The translations under genes and the position numbers were made by a program. Positions 17,301-25,190 of a stretch of DNA of 64,000 nucleotides are shown piece after piece (position 1 is the first letter of the stretch; every line of letters starts with the position of its first letter). This stretch comes from Onthovicinus sp900555545 (GTDB lineage Bacteria > Bacillota > Clostridia > Oscillospirales > Acutalibacteraceae), in assembly GCA_949296915.1 (NCBI GenBank), contig CASFPX010000010.1:49080-113079 (forward strand), in the 5' to 3' direction. Below the pieces are notes generated by a model. It made no database searches. It was not told the DNA's origin and saw only the letters and a list, made by a program, of their open reading frames with translations.

Positions 17301-18905
17301 AATTGTGGCCGCAATTGCAGGGCCGACAACTTGGTAATTCTTGCTAAACCGGAGATTTAAAACCTCATTGAGAAGGTTGACCAGATTTGTGGGATTAAAG
17401 TAGTTTGCAAAGGACTGGATCAATCCGTTCAGCGCATCAGCGTCCCCGTTGCGCAGGGCGTCAAAAATGCCCTCCACGGAATCCGGCGTCACGCCGTCCC
17501 CGCGCTGGATAGCCCCGAAGATATCGGCCAGGAATCCATAGAAATCGCGGCCGTTGAAGTCCATCTGCTCCAGCGCCGAACGAACATCAGCAATGATATT
17601 GTGAATCTTCTGGACGGAGAGCAAACCGAACAACGGAGATAAATACTGGTTGTTCAGATCATTCTTCACCGTTGTGATCGTTCCGCCGATCAAGTCAAGG
17701 ACTCCCGCGTATTCGGGCGCCAGTGCACCGATGTCGACATCACGGACAAACTGCTGCACATTTGGCAAGATTGCTGGGAGCAGATGGCCGACAAGAGCCT
17801 CCGCCTTCGCGATGGCATTGTCCACTTCGGTAGGCATGTAGGCCGCCAAGGCATCGTGCGCCGCAGCCTGCACATCCGGAACACCGACAGCGCTCTCAAG
17901 CATCTGAACGGAGAACTCCGCCCGCTGTTCCTTCATGCCATCCACGCCCTTGTTCAGCGTGGCAAACCGGACGCCGGATCCGGAACCCACAAGTGCGCCC
18001 GTCATCACATCGTACAGCTCGGCGCCATTCGTGGTGGTGTACCCGGCGATGCTCGTGGTGCAGCCGTGACCGGTAAAGACGTACTTGACGCCCGCGTCCG
18101 CGAGCGCCGCGGGATCCGCGCCGTTTTGCGGCAGGATGCGCGTCTCGTCCACCAGTCCAAGCGTGGCTGCCGCCTGGGCAGGGTCATTGGTGTATAGCCG
18201 CAAGGTGCTACCAGCCAAATCCAACTGTACACCATGTAGCGTGTTCAGTAAATCCATAAACGTGCGGTCCACACTGCCGCGCCCGACCACCGGGTGGTGG
18301 GAGGCGGCGAAGACCGTCTCTCCGCGGCCGGCCGCAGCCTGCGCCTGTGTGACGGCCCACTGGGTCAACTGACCCTGGCCGTTCGCGGCGACGGAGTCGC
18401 TCATAACGACGGTGAACCCCTTGCCGAGATCCACCACATACGAGGCGGAGTTCGGATCCTGCGTCCCTTCGCTATAGCCGAAGTCGGCATACAGCGTCTC
18501 AAAATCCGTCTTCTTCTGTGCGCCCGGATTCACACCGCCCTCACGGACGTCGCGCTCACCGGGGATGACATAGACATCGATGCCCTCGGCCTCCACCTGT
18601 GCCAGTTTTGCGGCAACAGCCTGGTGGGAAGCGCGGGAGCCATCATTTGTGATGTCGCCCGTTACCAACAGGGCATCCGCATCGCTGGACTTTACCTTTT
18701 CCAGCGCGGCGTCCAGCAGCGCCGCACTCTTGGATACCATCATACCGTCCGCATCCGTACCATTCGCCTGGTAACGAATGTCCGAAATCGCGGCGATCTT
18801 GACGGTGCTGTCACTCACTGCTCCGGCAATAAATGTGACCGGGACACTCCCAGCCAGCATCGCACCGGCCAAGCAAATGCTCAGCAATCGTTTGCTTTTT
18901 TTCAA
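14310..18905 (-). CDS. Very large secreted protein with degenerate metallophosphoesterase domain and helical repeats
   Basis: 1531 residues. Start: TTG at 18905, six bases after GGAGG, immediately followed by a signal peptide (LLSICLAGAMLAGSVPVTFIAGA); upstream in-frame codons are untranslated leader. Residues about 35-350 are calcineurin-like, but the metal ligands are altered: DxH reads DIR (42-44), GNHD reads GERD (116-119), and GHxH reads GHGC, while GD (83-84) and SHHP remain. Next come a helical region, five repeats of about 55 residues (AIDAIGDVTVEKEAQIVAAR ... LVTNYxVLxAA), a beta domain, and about four FIVAR repeats. The tail is hydrophobic/basic (YRAATTVVRLFRLPSIFF), with no sorting signal. 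Probably a surface scaffold rather than an active phosphoesterase. Confidence 0.8.
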   Translation of the reverse strand: MKKSKRLLSICLAGAMLAGSVPVTFIAGAVSDSTVKIAAISDIRYQANGTDADGMMVSKSAALLDAALEKVKSSDADALLVTGDITNDGSRASHQAVAAKLAQVEAEGIDVYVIPGERDVREGGVNPGAQKKTDFETLYADFGYSEGTQDPNSASYVVDLGKGFTVVMSDSVAANGQGQLTQWAVTQAQAAAGRGETVFAASHHPVVGRGSVDRTFMDLLNTLHGVQLDLAGSTLRLYTNDPAQAAATLGLVDETRILPQNGADPAALADAGVKYVFTGHGCTTSIAGYTTTNGAELYDVMTGALVGSGSGVRFATLNKGVDGMKEQRAEFSVQMLESAVGVPDVQAAAHDALAAYMPTEVDNAIAKAEALVGHLLPAILPNVQQFVRDVDIGALAPEYAGVLDLIGGTITTVKNDLNNQYLSPLFGLLSVQKIHNIIADVRSALEQMDFNGRDFYGFLADIFGAIQRGDGVTPDSVEGIFDALRNGDADALNGLIQSFANYFNPTNLVNLLNEVLNLRFSKNYQVVGPAIAATITVHLRSLLAGSTNVVTGIATVPIDLWSILDGPDMPRLPNGQTISQVARPLVNALILGGDNDASTPQTPARFTQNLKDKASTVVDLLIGFGVGDLIGENVFAQGQNATLVARTVTLEEVGAYLDELAPDQSADALTAAEWTKVRDALNALGRFTAEQQASVNGELTAATETDPAYTQADKVRDLMDGTFYAAVAADFTDRVNALPETVTLDDRDTVYGLRSEYDQFYAEIKANISPETVEKLTAAADAIYALEVYDPAVSAVIDAIDAIGDVTVEKEAQIVAARAAYEGLDVRQQKLVTNYTVLVAAEEALETAKENEGLITAVENEIDKIGTVDTSTACARRIQRAREAYDSLAPELQPSVSNYAVLTAAEARYAELVAAEGDAAAAAPVIAIIDAIGTVTLESGDKIAAAEEAYAALTESQQALVANYQTLLDAREAYDALVAQSAADQQAAQVVIDLIAAIGDVTLESGDAILAAEAAYGELTAAQQALVTNYNVLTAARAAYDALVKAQADQAAADAVEALIAAIGEVTVEKEPQIVAAREAYNKLTADQRRLVENLSVLTDAEAQLSVLKNDFLFEDANTGITLRAGSGVLPLDTAMQVTVVESGAVYDAVAAQYDDFVLYDIVLLSGGKAVTPDGTVTITVPQNALDNAVYTVSGSGVMTAMDAALENGAYTFTSSAAGLVAVVRPIAALNTAALLAAVEAYEELVPDQYQNFESATQAYEAAQALLEADLAVTAGNQRRIDAAAAALTAAVAQLIPEDANFTALRQAVLKARRLDAEDYTNYDVVVQALANAQAILDATEKYDARNQAVINAAAEALNNAIAQLAFAAPDFALIDQALAAIPTDSQNYTTESWAKVLAAESAAKELKATLTRADADWEAQVAAAAQAVTDAVQGLEVVNVTPANKAALERAVKLAALYNANDYVNYDDVTFAVEEAQALLLNPRASQEDVDAAEDAILDAIGALEWANTSFLYRAATTVVRLFRLPSIFF

Positions 18906-19132
18906 ATCTACACCTCCAAAAATATATTTTGCAGACGTTTTTGTCACGCTAACGTCTCGGGCGCGCCTTGGAGTCAAGATGCGGTGCACGCGGGCCACAT
19001 CAAAAAAGAGATTTTAACTCATAGAAAAAATATAGTTGTAACCATTTTTCGCTATTTAATAGACACTCTCCAGCGAAAGTGTTTATTAAATATATATAAA
19101 ACATTAATTCTTTGAATCTACTTTCTAAAATA
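18906..19132 (-). other. Long 5' leader of the metallophosphoesterase-like gene
   Basis: If transcription starts just downstream of the -10 at 19133, the mRNA has about 220 untranslated bases. They include an AT-rich inverted repeat at 19054-19091 (ATTTAATAGACACT against AGTGTTTATTAAAT) and a small ACGTCT hairpin near 18935-18955. No known riboswitch class is recognised. Confidence 0.4.
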
Positions 19133-19160
19133 ATTATAATCCATAGGGAGTTTTTGTCAA
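19133..19160 (-). promoter_or_regulatory. SigmaA-type promoter
   Basis: Minus-strand TTGACA (19160-19155), a 16-base spacer and a perfect TATAAT (19138-19133), upstream of the 1531-residue gene. Confidence 0.75.
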
Positions 19161-19345
19161 TGTATTCAAACAATTTGCAAAAACTTTATCTATTTATTAC
19201 AAACACCAATCCATATTTTTGGAAATAATAATAATATTTCTTATTTTTCTTTCAACAAAGCAAATTAAAATTGCCGAATTACATTACAAAACTCTATTTC
19301 ACTGTAGAAAGAACAATCTTTTTATTAAACCCACATATAAAAATA

Positions 19346-19376
19346 GAGCCACGCAGGTTATCATCCTGCGGGGCTC
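19346..19376 (-). terminator. Rho-independent terminator of the 44-residue gene
   Basis: A 12-pair stem with one mismatch (GAGCCaCGCAGG against CCTGCGgGGCTC), then TATTTTTA on the minus strand. Confidence 0.8.
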
Positions 19377-19405
19377 TTTCATCCCTTTAGAAAAATTAAT
19401 TCCAT

Positions 19406-19540
19406 TCAAACCGGGTTATTCTCTCCAATGTACAGTTCTTCCGCCTGCCGTTGGAGTGACACCAGTTCTTCCCGAAGTCTGTCCAGCTCTTCAATCATAT
19501 GGGTAATCCCATTAAAAAGCAAAGTATATTCCCGCGCCAT
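19406..19540 (-). CDS. Small hypothetical protein, 44 residues
   Basis: Begins MAREYTLLFNGITHMIEELD and continues as an amphipathic, charged helix (RLREELVSLQRQAEELY), probably a coiled coil. Starts at ATG 19540 behind AAAAGGGG, and is followed by a proper terminator, so it looks like an independent small gene. The first residues resemble short clostridial proteins of unknown function often annotated only as hypothetical. No role can be assigned. Confidence 0.65.
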   Translation of the reverse strand: MAREYTLLFNGITHMIEELDRLREELVSLQRQAEELYIGENNPV

Positions 19541-19624
19541 ATTGATCGCACCCCTTTTCTTATTTCAGATGGAATAACCGGATTATAATATATCATACAG
19601 AAAAAAATTGTCGAAGTGGGGGGC

Positions 19625-19653
19625 TTGTGGGAACATCCGATAAATTCTATAAT
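19625..19653 (+). promoter_or_regulatory. Promoter of the asparaginase gene
   Basis: TTGTGG (19625-19630), a 17-base spacer and TATAAT (19648-19653), ending 17 bases before the ATG. The ribosome site is GAGGGG. Confidence 0.6.
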
Positions 19654-19670
19654 AATACGAGGGGATTACC

Positions 19671-20666
19671 ATGAAAAAAATCGTTGTTATCACTACAGGC
19701 GGGACCATCGGCAGCGCCACACAGGGCGGTACAATCAACGTATCCCAGCGCAAAAACCCTGTGATTGACCGCGCACTCAAAGGAATTGAATATAAAGTCC
19801 TTTCCCCACTCAACATGCTGAGCGAAAACGCGCGCCCGGAGACTTGGAACCAGATCGCCCAAGCCGTGCTGTCACTGTGTTGGGACGACTGTGCCGGAAT
19901 TATCATTATGCATGGGACAGACACACTCTGCTACACCGGCGCCGCGCTCTCCTATCTGCTGAGCCATATTCCCATTCCCGTTGTTTTAGTTAGTGCTGCT
20001 TATGAACCGGATGACCCGCGCAGCAATGCGCTAATCAATATGCAGGGGGCGGCCGACTTTATCCGCACGGGGGGCCTGCGCGGTGTCTTTGCCGCCTACT
20101 CGAACGGCGGGGACTGTGAGATCCATCTGGCCGCCCGGCTGGAGGAGATCACAGCGTGGGGGGCACAGCTGCACTCCTACGGCGGAGCGCCGCTCGGGCA
20201 TATCGCCGGCCACGTCTTTATTCCCAATCGCTCACCATTAAATCCCACGGCGGCGTCGCTCAATCAGATACGGCAGCACGTCTTCTCCGCAGAGACGGAA
20301 TTTCGCAACGCCGTAGCGCTGATGAAAACCTTTCCCGGGATTTGCTACGGGCAGATAGACCTCACCGGTTGCCGGGCTGTCCTGCACAGCCTGTACCATT
20401 CGGGTACCGGTCCCGTGTCGGGGGAGGACAGCTTGACAGACCTGATCCGCCGCTGCACCGAAGCGGGGATCCCCTCCTACTTCACGCCCGCACACCGGGG
20501 GGATCAGTACAGCACCACGCGCGCGATCATGGCGGCAGGCGCTATCCCGCTCCCCGCAGTCAGTACGCCGGCCGCCTATGTGAAGCTGGTCTACTATTAC
20601 AACACGCCGGGTGCATCCCCGGAACTTATCACACAGGATCTCGGATTTGAAATTCTGGAATCATGA
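19671..20666 (+). CDS. L-asparaginase (type I-like, cytoplasmic)
   Basis: 331 residues. Catalytic threonine region VVITTGGTIGS at the N-terminus (T12) and the second conserved block IIIMHGTDTLCYTGAALSYLL, the asparaginase/glutaminase signature with the Thr-Asp pair. It hydrolyses asparagine to aspartate and ammonia. There is no signal peptide, so it is intracellular. The C-terminal half (GIPSYFTPAHRGDQYSTT) is more divergent than in typical AnsA, so side specificity is uncertain. It has its own promoter and stands alone. The minus-strand membrane gene downstream converges on it. Confidence 0.85.
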   Translation: MKKIVVITTGGTIGSATQGGTINVSQRKNPVIDRALKGIEYKVLSPLNMLSENARPETWNQIAQAVLSLCWDDCAGIIIMHGTDTLCYTGAALSYLLSHIPIPVVLVSAAYEPDDPRSNALINMQGAADFIRTGGLRGVFAAYSNGGDCEIHLAARLEEITAWGAQLHSYGGAPLGHIAGHVFIPNRSPLNPTAASLNQIRQHVFSAETEFRNAVALMKTFPGICYGQIDLTGCRAVLHSLYHSGTGPVSGEDSLTDLIRRCTEAGIPSYFTPAHRGDQYSTTRAIMAAGAIPLPAVSTPAAYVKLVYYYNTPGASPELITQDLGFEILES

Positions 20667-20733
20667 GGGAACGCTTTTATTATGTTAATGAACAACTGAG
20701 TATCAGAGCGTTTCTTTCAAATACTCCTTGCAT

Positions 20734-21117
20734 TTACGCCTTGGGTACTTCTTCTGTTGGCGCCTGCTCCTGCTGGACGAGACGCTTCTCAATGCGATCC
20801 AGCTTGGCGCAGAGGATCTTGTATTGGGCGCGAGCTGCGTACTCCGCCCGCACCACCCGAACGCCAAAGTACGTAACCAGGGTGAAACCGGCGATCACTG
20901 TCAAGACGAGAAGCACATCCAGCCCTCCTGTCCCGCCAAGCGCACCGGCAATATTTAGCAAAAATGCACTGGCAAAAATGCCTACAATCAGCAGCACGGG
21001 TGGCAGAATGATGCTTAACGTCCCCCACAGGTGCGGGTTCCGGTTTTCAAGTTCCTCCCGCTCCGCTTCGGTCAGAAGTTTCTCCTCTGGTGAGATGGAA
21101 GATGGTTGATCTTTCAT
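20734..21117 (-). CDS. Two-pass membrane protein, unknown function
   Basis: 127 residues: a charged N-terminus with EREELENRNPHLWG, two adjacent membrane helices (TLSIILPPVLLIVGIFASAFLL and VLLVLTVIAGFTLVTYFGV), and a basic coiled C-terminus (AKLDRIEKRLVQQEQ). A GTG 12 bases upstream overlaps the AAGGAG, so the ATG at 21117 (11-base spacing) is preferred. It lies downstream of the decayed secreted-protein gene. Topology suggests both termini inside. No family recognised. Confidence 0.65.
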   Translation of the reverse strand: MKDQPSSISPEEKLLTEAEREELENRNPHLWGTLSIILPPVLLIVGIFASAFLLNIAGALGGTGGLDVLLVLTVIAGFTLVTYFGVRVVRAEYAARAQYKILCAKLDRIEKRLVQQEQAPTEEVPKA

Positions 21118-21132
21118 ATCAATTTTCACTCC

Positions 21133-22188
21133 TTAGCGTGTAATCGGAATCTGGTGAGAATAATCGGTTCCTTCGGTAAACAAATTTTCATTCAGCGATA
21201 CACCGATTGGGCCAAAACTCCACGAAAGCGATATATCAAGCAAGCTTTTCGCAGTATGTGAATAGTTCATATATACATTAAAATTTTTCGTTACCGTTGG
21301 CTGTGTAAGAACTCCGCCTCCAATAATTGTGATTGTGTAGTTGGAATATTTCATCCAATATGTCGATGACACATAATCAGCTGGCAAGCGGTGCGTAAAA
21401 TAGAATCCGCCCTCCGGCACTTGAACACTATTAGGGTCAAGATAATAATCTTTGTGTTCAGTCGTTGTAGTATTATTCACCGCACTATAGATTTCTTCAT
21501 CATACTCAACTTCCGCGCTATACTCATTCTCCCAAGAAAGAAGCGAACACTGCAATGAAACAGCATTTTTGCTCCGCTTTGACGGCATTGAAAGCCATTC
21601 TGCCATGCCACTAAAACCATATGTTGCCGTCTCTGAATTACCCAGATATCCGATCGTAAATTTCATATAACCGTCTGACGAAATTTTTTCAGTTGTATCA
21701 CCAACAAGTGATCGTGCAGAAAGCGATTTTGCATTGACAGACGAATGATACATAGACTGCATCAACTCCGACTCTCTATTATCATTCGCCAATCTGGATT
21801 TAATAAGAGCTTCCTCTTTACTGACTGGTATGGCTTTTCCTGATTTCTCATCGTATTTTAAGTACTTTGAAGAGAGCGTTAGGCGATCTCCCTGTGACAA
21901 CATTGAACAAATTTGTTTATACATTGCACTTCCGGGTTCGCAAACATCCAAGGCACAAGCGATTTCTTCATCCAACTCGGTACTTTCTGTACTATTCAAT
22001 ACGCCTTTACGAACCAAGTAGCCTTTATCAACTACTTTTTCTTCTTGGTATTTTGTGCTATACACTTGAATCGAATCTCAAATCAATTCTTCTGCTTCCG
22101 TCTCCCGACCCATTGCAGGAAATTACAAAAGAGAAATCCCCATAAAAGATGCAATAAGTATCGGAATTAATCTGTAGTTTTTCTTCAT
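21133..22188 (-). pseudogene. Secreted-protein gene inactivated by two in-frame stops in the signal region
   Basis: An ATG at 22188, ten bases after AAGGAG, opens a typical signal peptide (MKKNYRLIPILIASFMGISL). The same frame is broken by TAA at 22123-22125 (codon 22) and TGA at 22078-22080 (codon 37), then stays open for 309 codons to 21133. The remaining protein (starting about VYSTKYQEEKVVDKG) is serine/threonine/tyrosine-rich with beta-strand character and no family I know. The only later start, a GTG at 22065, has no ribosome site and would lack a signal peptide. I conclude recent inactivation; the low GC suggests an acquired gene. Confidence 0.8.
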
Positions 22189-22320
22189 CTTACAACAACT
22201 CCTTACCATCATTACAATTATATGTGTTTTTCTTTTACCATATTTATTTTACAGCAAATCACATTAATAATCAATATAAAAATAATTAATTATTAACAAT
22301 TTTTATTCAAGGAGAATAAC

Positions 22321-23106
22321 ATGGACGATTTTTCCTTAATCCACGGTATGTTACTAGACCGCGCCCGTACCCGGGATATGGAATACCGGTTAACCCACAC
22401 ACACTTTTTGACCCCGGCGCAGCGCGCCGACGCGGAGCAAATCGCGCGTACTGAACACCTTTACCCGGGCTGTTTCTTTTATGGCGGATATCTGGACGCT
22501 GAACGGACAGTCTGCATCCTGGTCCCGGACTACATTGAGGCGGCCGATGCCGCGGAGCTGGATACATATTTCCGGCAGGATCCGGAGGACTGCCCGCTCT
22601 GCGTGATCCGAGTGCGCAAGGACGCATTCAGCACACTGACGCACCGGGACTATCTGGGCGCGCTGCTGGGTCTGGGCGTCAAGCGGGAAATGATCGGCGA
22701 CCTGCTGGTATCAGAAGATGGCTGCGATATCCTTGCACTGCGTCAGATTGCGCCCTATCTGGCCGAGCACTTCACCTCCGCCGGGCGCGCGACGCTGCGC
22801 TGTACAGTGGAGGAAATCAACACCCTGAAAATAGCCGTGCAGGCTGGGAAAGAAATTTTTATCAGTGTAAAGTCTCCGCGGGTTGACGCCGTACTCTCCA
22901 GCTGTTTTGGGCTCTCCCGATCGCTTGCCGCCGAGGCCGTATCACGCGGCATCGTATTCGTCAATTCCATCCCCATCGCCAAGCCGGAAAAGCTGCTCTC
23001 CGCCGGGGACACGATCACCCTGCGCGGTAAGGGAAAGTGTAAAATCAAGTCGCTGGAAGGGACAACAAAATCAGGCAGGATGAAAATGATCGCGGAAAAA
23101 TACTGA
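22321..23106 (+). CDS. ylmH: YlmH-like RNA-binding S4 domain protein
   Basis: 261 residues. The C-terminal S4 RNA-binding domain covers about 180-245 (SPRVDAVLSSCFGLSRSLAAEAVSRG, then VNSIPIAKPEKLLSAGDTI). The N-terminal two-thirds match the YlmH fold with FLTPAQRADAEQI and a central FSTLTHRDYLGALLGLGVKREMIGDLL. In Firmicutes ylmH is usually in the division cluster and the protein has been linked to ribosome rescue. Here it stands alone with AAGGAG 8 bases before the ATG. Cytoplasmic, ribosome or RNA associated. Confidence 0.9.
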   Translation: MDDFSLIHGMLLDRARTRDMEYRLTHTHFLTPAQRADAEQIARTEHLYPGCFFYGGYLDAERTVCILVPDYIEAADAAELDTYFRQDPEDCPLCVIRVRKDAFSTLTHRDYLGALLGLGVKREMIGDLLVSEDGCDILALRQIAPYLAEHFTSAGRATLRCTVEEINTLKIAVQAGKEIFISVKSPRVDAVLSSCFGLSRSLAAEAVSRGIVFVNSIPIAKPEKLLSAGDTITLRGKGKCKIKSLEGTTKSGRMKMIAEKY

Positions 23107-23201
23107 TTCGCCGCTCCCTTGGGTAGCAATCCCCCGCTTTTCGAATAAACTGGCATTAGAAACGCGCCCAGCGGCGCGGCCATCAATTTGGAGGGATTGC
23201 A

Positions 23202-24281
23202 ATGAGCGATAAGCAGGTCTCATTTTTCGCCGGAGCGAACACGCCGGGAGGATTTGTCTCCCTGTTTGACGGGCTGTACGATGCGTACGGCGACTGGAAT
23301 GTGTATATCATCAAGGGTGGTCCGGGGACCGGAAAATCCGGGCTGATGAAAAAGGTCGCCGCCGGCGTGGAACGGGAGGGCGTCTTTGTGGAGCGGTTGA
23401 ACTGCTCCTCCGATCCCGCCTCTCTTGACGCCATCCGTATGCCGGAATTGCACACCTGTATTCTGGACGGAACTGCCCCCCACGCCATGGATCCTAAATT
23501 CCCGGGAGCAGTGGAGGAGATCCTGAATCTGGGGGAATTCTGGGATGCCGAACAACTCAAACGGCAGGCGGGCGCGATTCGTAAAACCGCCGCGCTGAAT
23601 CAGGAAATGCATCGGCGTTCCTCACGCTTCCTGAGTGCGGCTGGCACTCTGCTGGAGGAGAACAAGCGTCTGATCGCTCCGAGTGTGGACATCGACAAAA
23701 TACGCAACTATGCCGCGCGGTTTGCCGCCCGCGAGTTTGGCAAGCCGGGTGGCACAATCGGGACGGAGCACCGGCGTTACCTGAGCGGAATTACACCGGC
23801 CGGTAACCTGATCCAATATCACACCCTGCCGCTACTGTGCAGCCGCATCATCGCCCTGGACGATCCATACGGTGCCGTGAGCCGCTATCTGATTCGCCTG
23901 ATCCGCAGCTACGCGCTGGCCAGCGGGCTTGACGTTATTTCATGTCTGTGCCCAATGTCTGTCAATCAGGATATTGAGCACCTGTTGATTCCACAGGCCG
24001 GGCTTGCCCTATTTACGGAGAACACCTTCCACGCGCTGCCCTTTGACCCGTCGCGCCGGATCCACGCCCGCCGCTTTATGAATATGGAACAGGTAGAGGA
24101 GCACCGCTGCCGGTTGAAATTCAACCGCCGTGCCGCCGCACAACTCATCGACGAATCCATCTCCCTGCTGAAAAACGCCAAGGAGATCCATGACCGTCTG
24201 GAAAAGTTTTATATACCGTCAATGGACTTTGAGCAGGTGGACGCCTTGGCACAGGATCTGATCGAGCGCCTGCTCTCTTAA
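23202..24281 (+). CDS. P-loop ATPase of the PRK06851-like family
   Basis: 359 residues. Walker A GGPGTGKSG lies near residue 42, in YIIKGGPGTGKSGLMKKVA. The protein starts with VSFFAGANTPGGFVSLFDGLY, a signature I associate with a conserved but uncharacterised nucleotide-binding family of endospore formers. A degenerate second nucleotide-binding half is possible in the C-terminal region (IIALDDPYGAVSRYLIRLI). The ribosome site GGAGG lies 7 bases before the ATG. Probable cytoplasmic NTPase; role unknown. Confidence 0.7.
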   Translation: MSDKQVSFFAGANTPGGFVSLFDGLYDAYGDWNVYIIKGGPGTGKSGLMKKVAAGVEREGVFVERLNCSSDPASLDAIRMPELHTCILDGTAPHAMDPKFPGAVEEILNLGEFWDAEQLKRQAGAIRKTAALNQEMHRRSSRFLSAAGTLLEENKRLIAPSVDIDKIRNYAARFAAREFGKPGGTIGTEHRRYLSGITPAGNLIQYHTLPLLCSRIIALDDPYGAVSRYLIRLIRSYALASGLDVISCLCPMSVNQDIEHLLIPQAGLALFTENTFHALPFDPSRRIHARRFMNMEQVEEHRCRLKFNRRAAAQLIDESISLLKNAKEIHDRLEKFYIPSMDFEQVDALAQDLIERLLS

Positions 24282-24311
24282 AACAAAAGTGTGCGCTCCG
24301 ACGTTTTTCCG

Positions 24312-24340
24312 TTTACTTTTGGGGTAAAATCTGATACAAT
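24312..24340 (+). promoter_or_regulatory. SigmaA-type promoter
   Basis: TTTACT (24312-24317), a 17-base spacer and TACAAT (24335-24340), before the membrane protein gene. Confidence 0.6.
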
Positions 24341-24388
24341 GGATACGGTTTTAGGACCAACACCTTGAAAGATTGGAGTTCTGCCGCT

Positions 24389-24898
24389 GTGACTCAGGCT
24401 AACAGGCGCGGGAAGTACGGTATTTTGTCAATCCTGCTGATTCTCTACTTTGCATGTATGATCCCCTCATGGTTTCTCAACGGCGGGATCGGTTCGGAAG
24501 TACTCGCCACCATGAATGGGCAGTGGCGCAACGACGCCGCCTATCCGCTGCTCGCGGATGCCTACCGGCAACTGCTTGTCTTCATCCTTTTGGGAGCTGG
24601 ACTCGCGCTGGGTGTGCTGATTCTCGCCATCCGGGATTACAAGCAGACCTCCCATGAGAGTTCCCTGTGCATGATCATTGCCGCCTGCCTGATGATGATT
24701 ATCAATTTTATCCCTGCGGTCTACATCCTGATATTCGACCAAGTCATTGCGCTGAATTACTACAATGTGTTGATGTACACTGGGCCGTTCTCTTGGGAAC
24801 AACTCTATCCCCTGTACGCGATCCTCCTCTTTATCGTGGTTATCTGGCTGTTCCGCACCGCGTATCGATTCAAAAAGCCGGCCCAAAACCCTGAATAG
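24389..24898 (+). CDS. Four-pass membrane protein, unknown
   Basis: About 169 residues with four predicted membrane helices (ILSILLILYFACMIPSW; LLVFILLGAGLALGVLILAI; SLCMIIAACLMMIINFIPAV; LYPLYAILLFIVVIWLF). Two starts are possible: GTG at 24389 with TTGGAG 10 bases upstream (chosen), or TTG at 24365 with a weaker AGGA. No recognised family; the C-terminus is basic and probably cytoplasmic. Monocistronic, ending in a clear terminator. Confidence 0.65.
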   Translation: MTQANRRGKYGILSILLILYFACMIPSWFLNGGIGSEVLATMNGQWRNDAAYPLLADAYRQLLVFILLGAGLALGVLILAIRDYKQTSHESSLCMIIAACLMMIINFIPAVYILIFDQVIALNYYNVLMYTGPFSWEQLYPLYAILLFIVVIWLFRTAYRFKKPAQNPE

Positions 24899-24904
24899 GC
24901 TGCC

Positions 24905-24932
24905 ATCCCCGCGCTGCAAGCGGGGATTTTTA
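24905..24932 (+). terminator. Rho-independent terminator
   Basis: ATCCCCGC paired with GCGGGGAT around a seven-base loop, followed by TTTTTAAA. Confidence 0.85.
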
Positions 24933-25023
24933 AATTATATCTCCAGGGCGAATGATAGGAGTTATGCACAATAAAGTAGTTGGATTCTTGTGAAACATCT
25001 ACCATAACCTGTCTATTTCTGTA

Positions 25024-25053
25024 TTTACACAGCTGATAGCATCATGGTATAAT
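25024..25053 (+). promoter_or_regulatory. SigmaA-type promoter of the PadR gene
   Basis: TTTACA (25024-25029), an 18-base spacer and TATAAT (25048-25053). It yields a leader of about 130 bases that holds the long hairpin at 25096-25161. Confidence 0.65.
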
Positions 25054-25095
25054 AATTTGCCGAAGCGGCGCAAGATGGCCCGTTTCCGCCTGTGA

Positions 25096-25161
25096 GAACA
25101 TTGTATCAACAATGCATCTGCACTCCGCACCTTGCGCAGATGGATTGTCCATGCAATGTTC
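25096..25161 (+). promoter_or_regulatory. Long segmented hairpin in the PadR leader
   Basis: GAACATTG (25096-25103) pairs with CAATGTTC (25154-25161). After symmetric six-base internal loops, CAATGCATCTGC pairs with GCAGATGGATTG around a 14-base apical loop. No T-run follows, so it is not a simple terminator. It could be a regulatory RNA structure or, as DNA, a bipartite operator. Confidence 0.6.
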
Positions 25162-25190
25162 TATCATTTTAATAGAAAAGTTGGGTAATC

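Noticed and set aside
22078..22080. TGA codon as selenocysteine in the decayed secreted-protein gene
   Set aside because: A TAA stop lies upstream in the same frame and no selenocysteine-insertion hairpin context is apparent; ordinary nonsense mutation is more likely.
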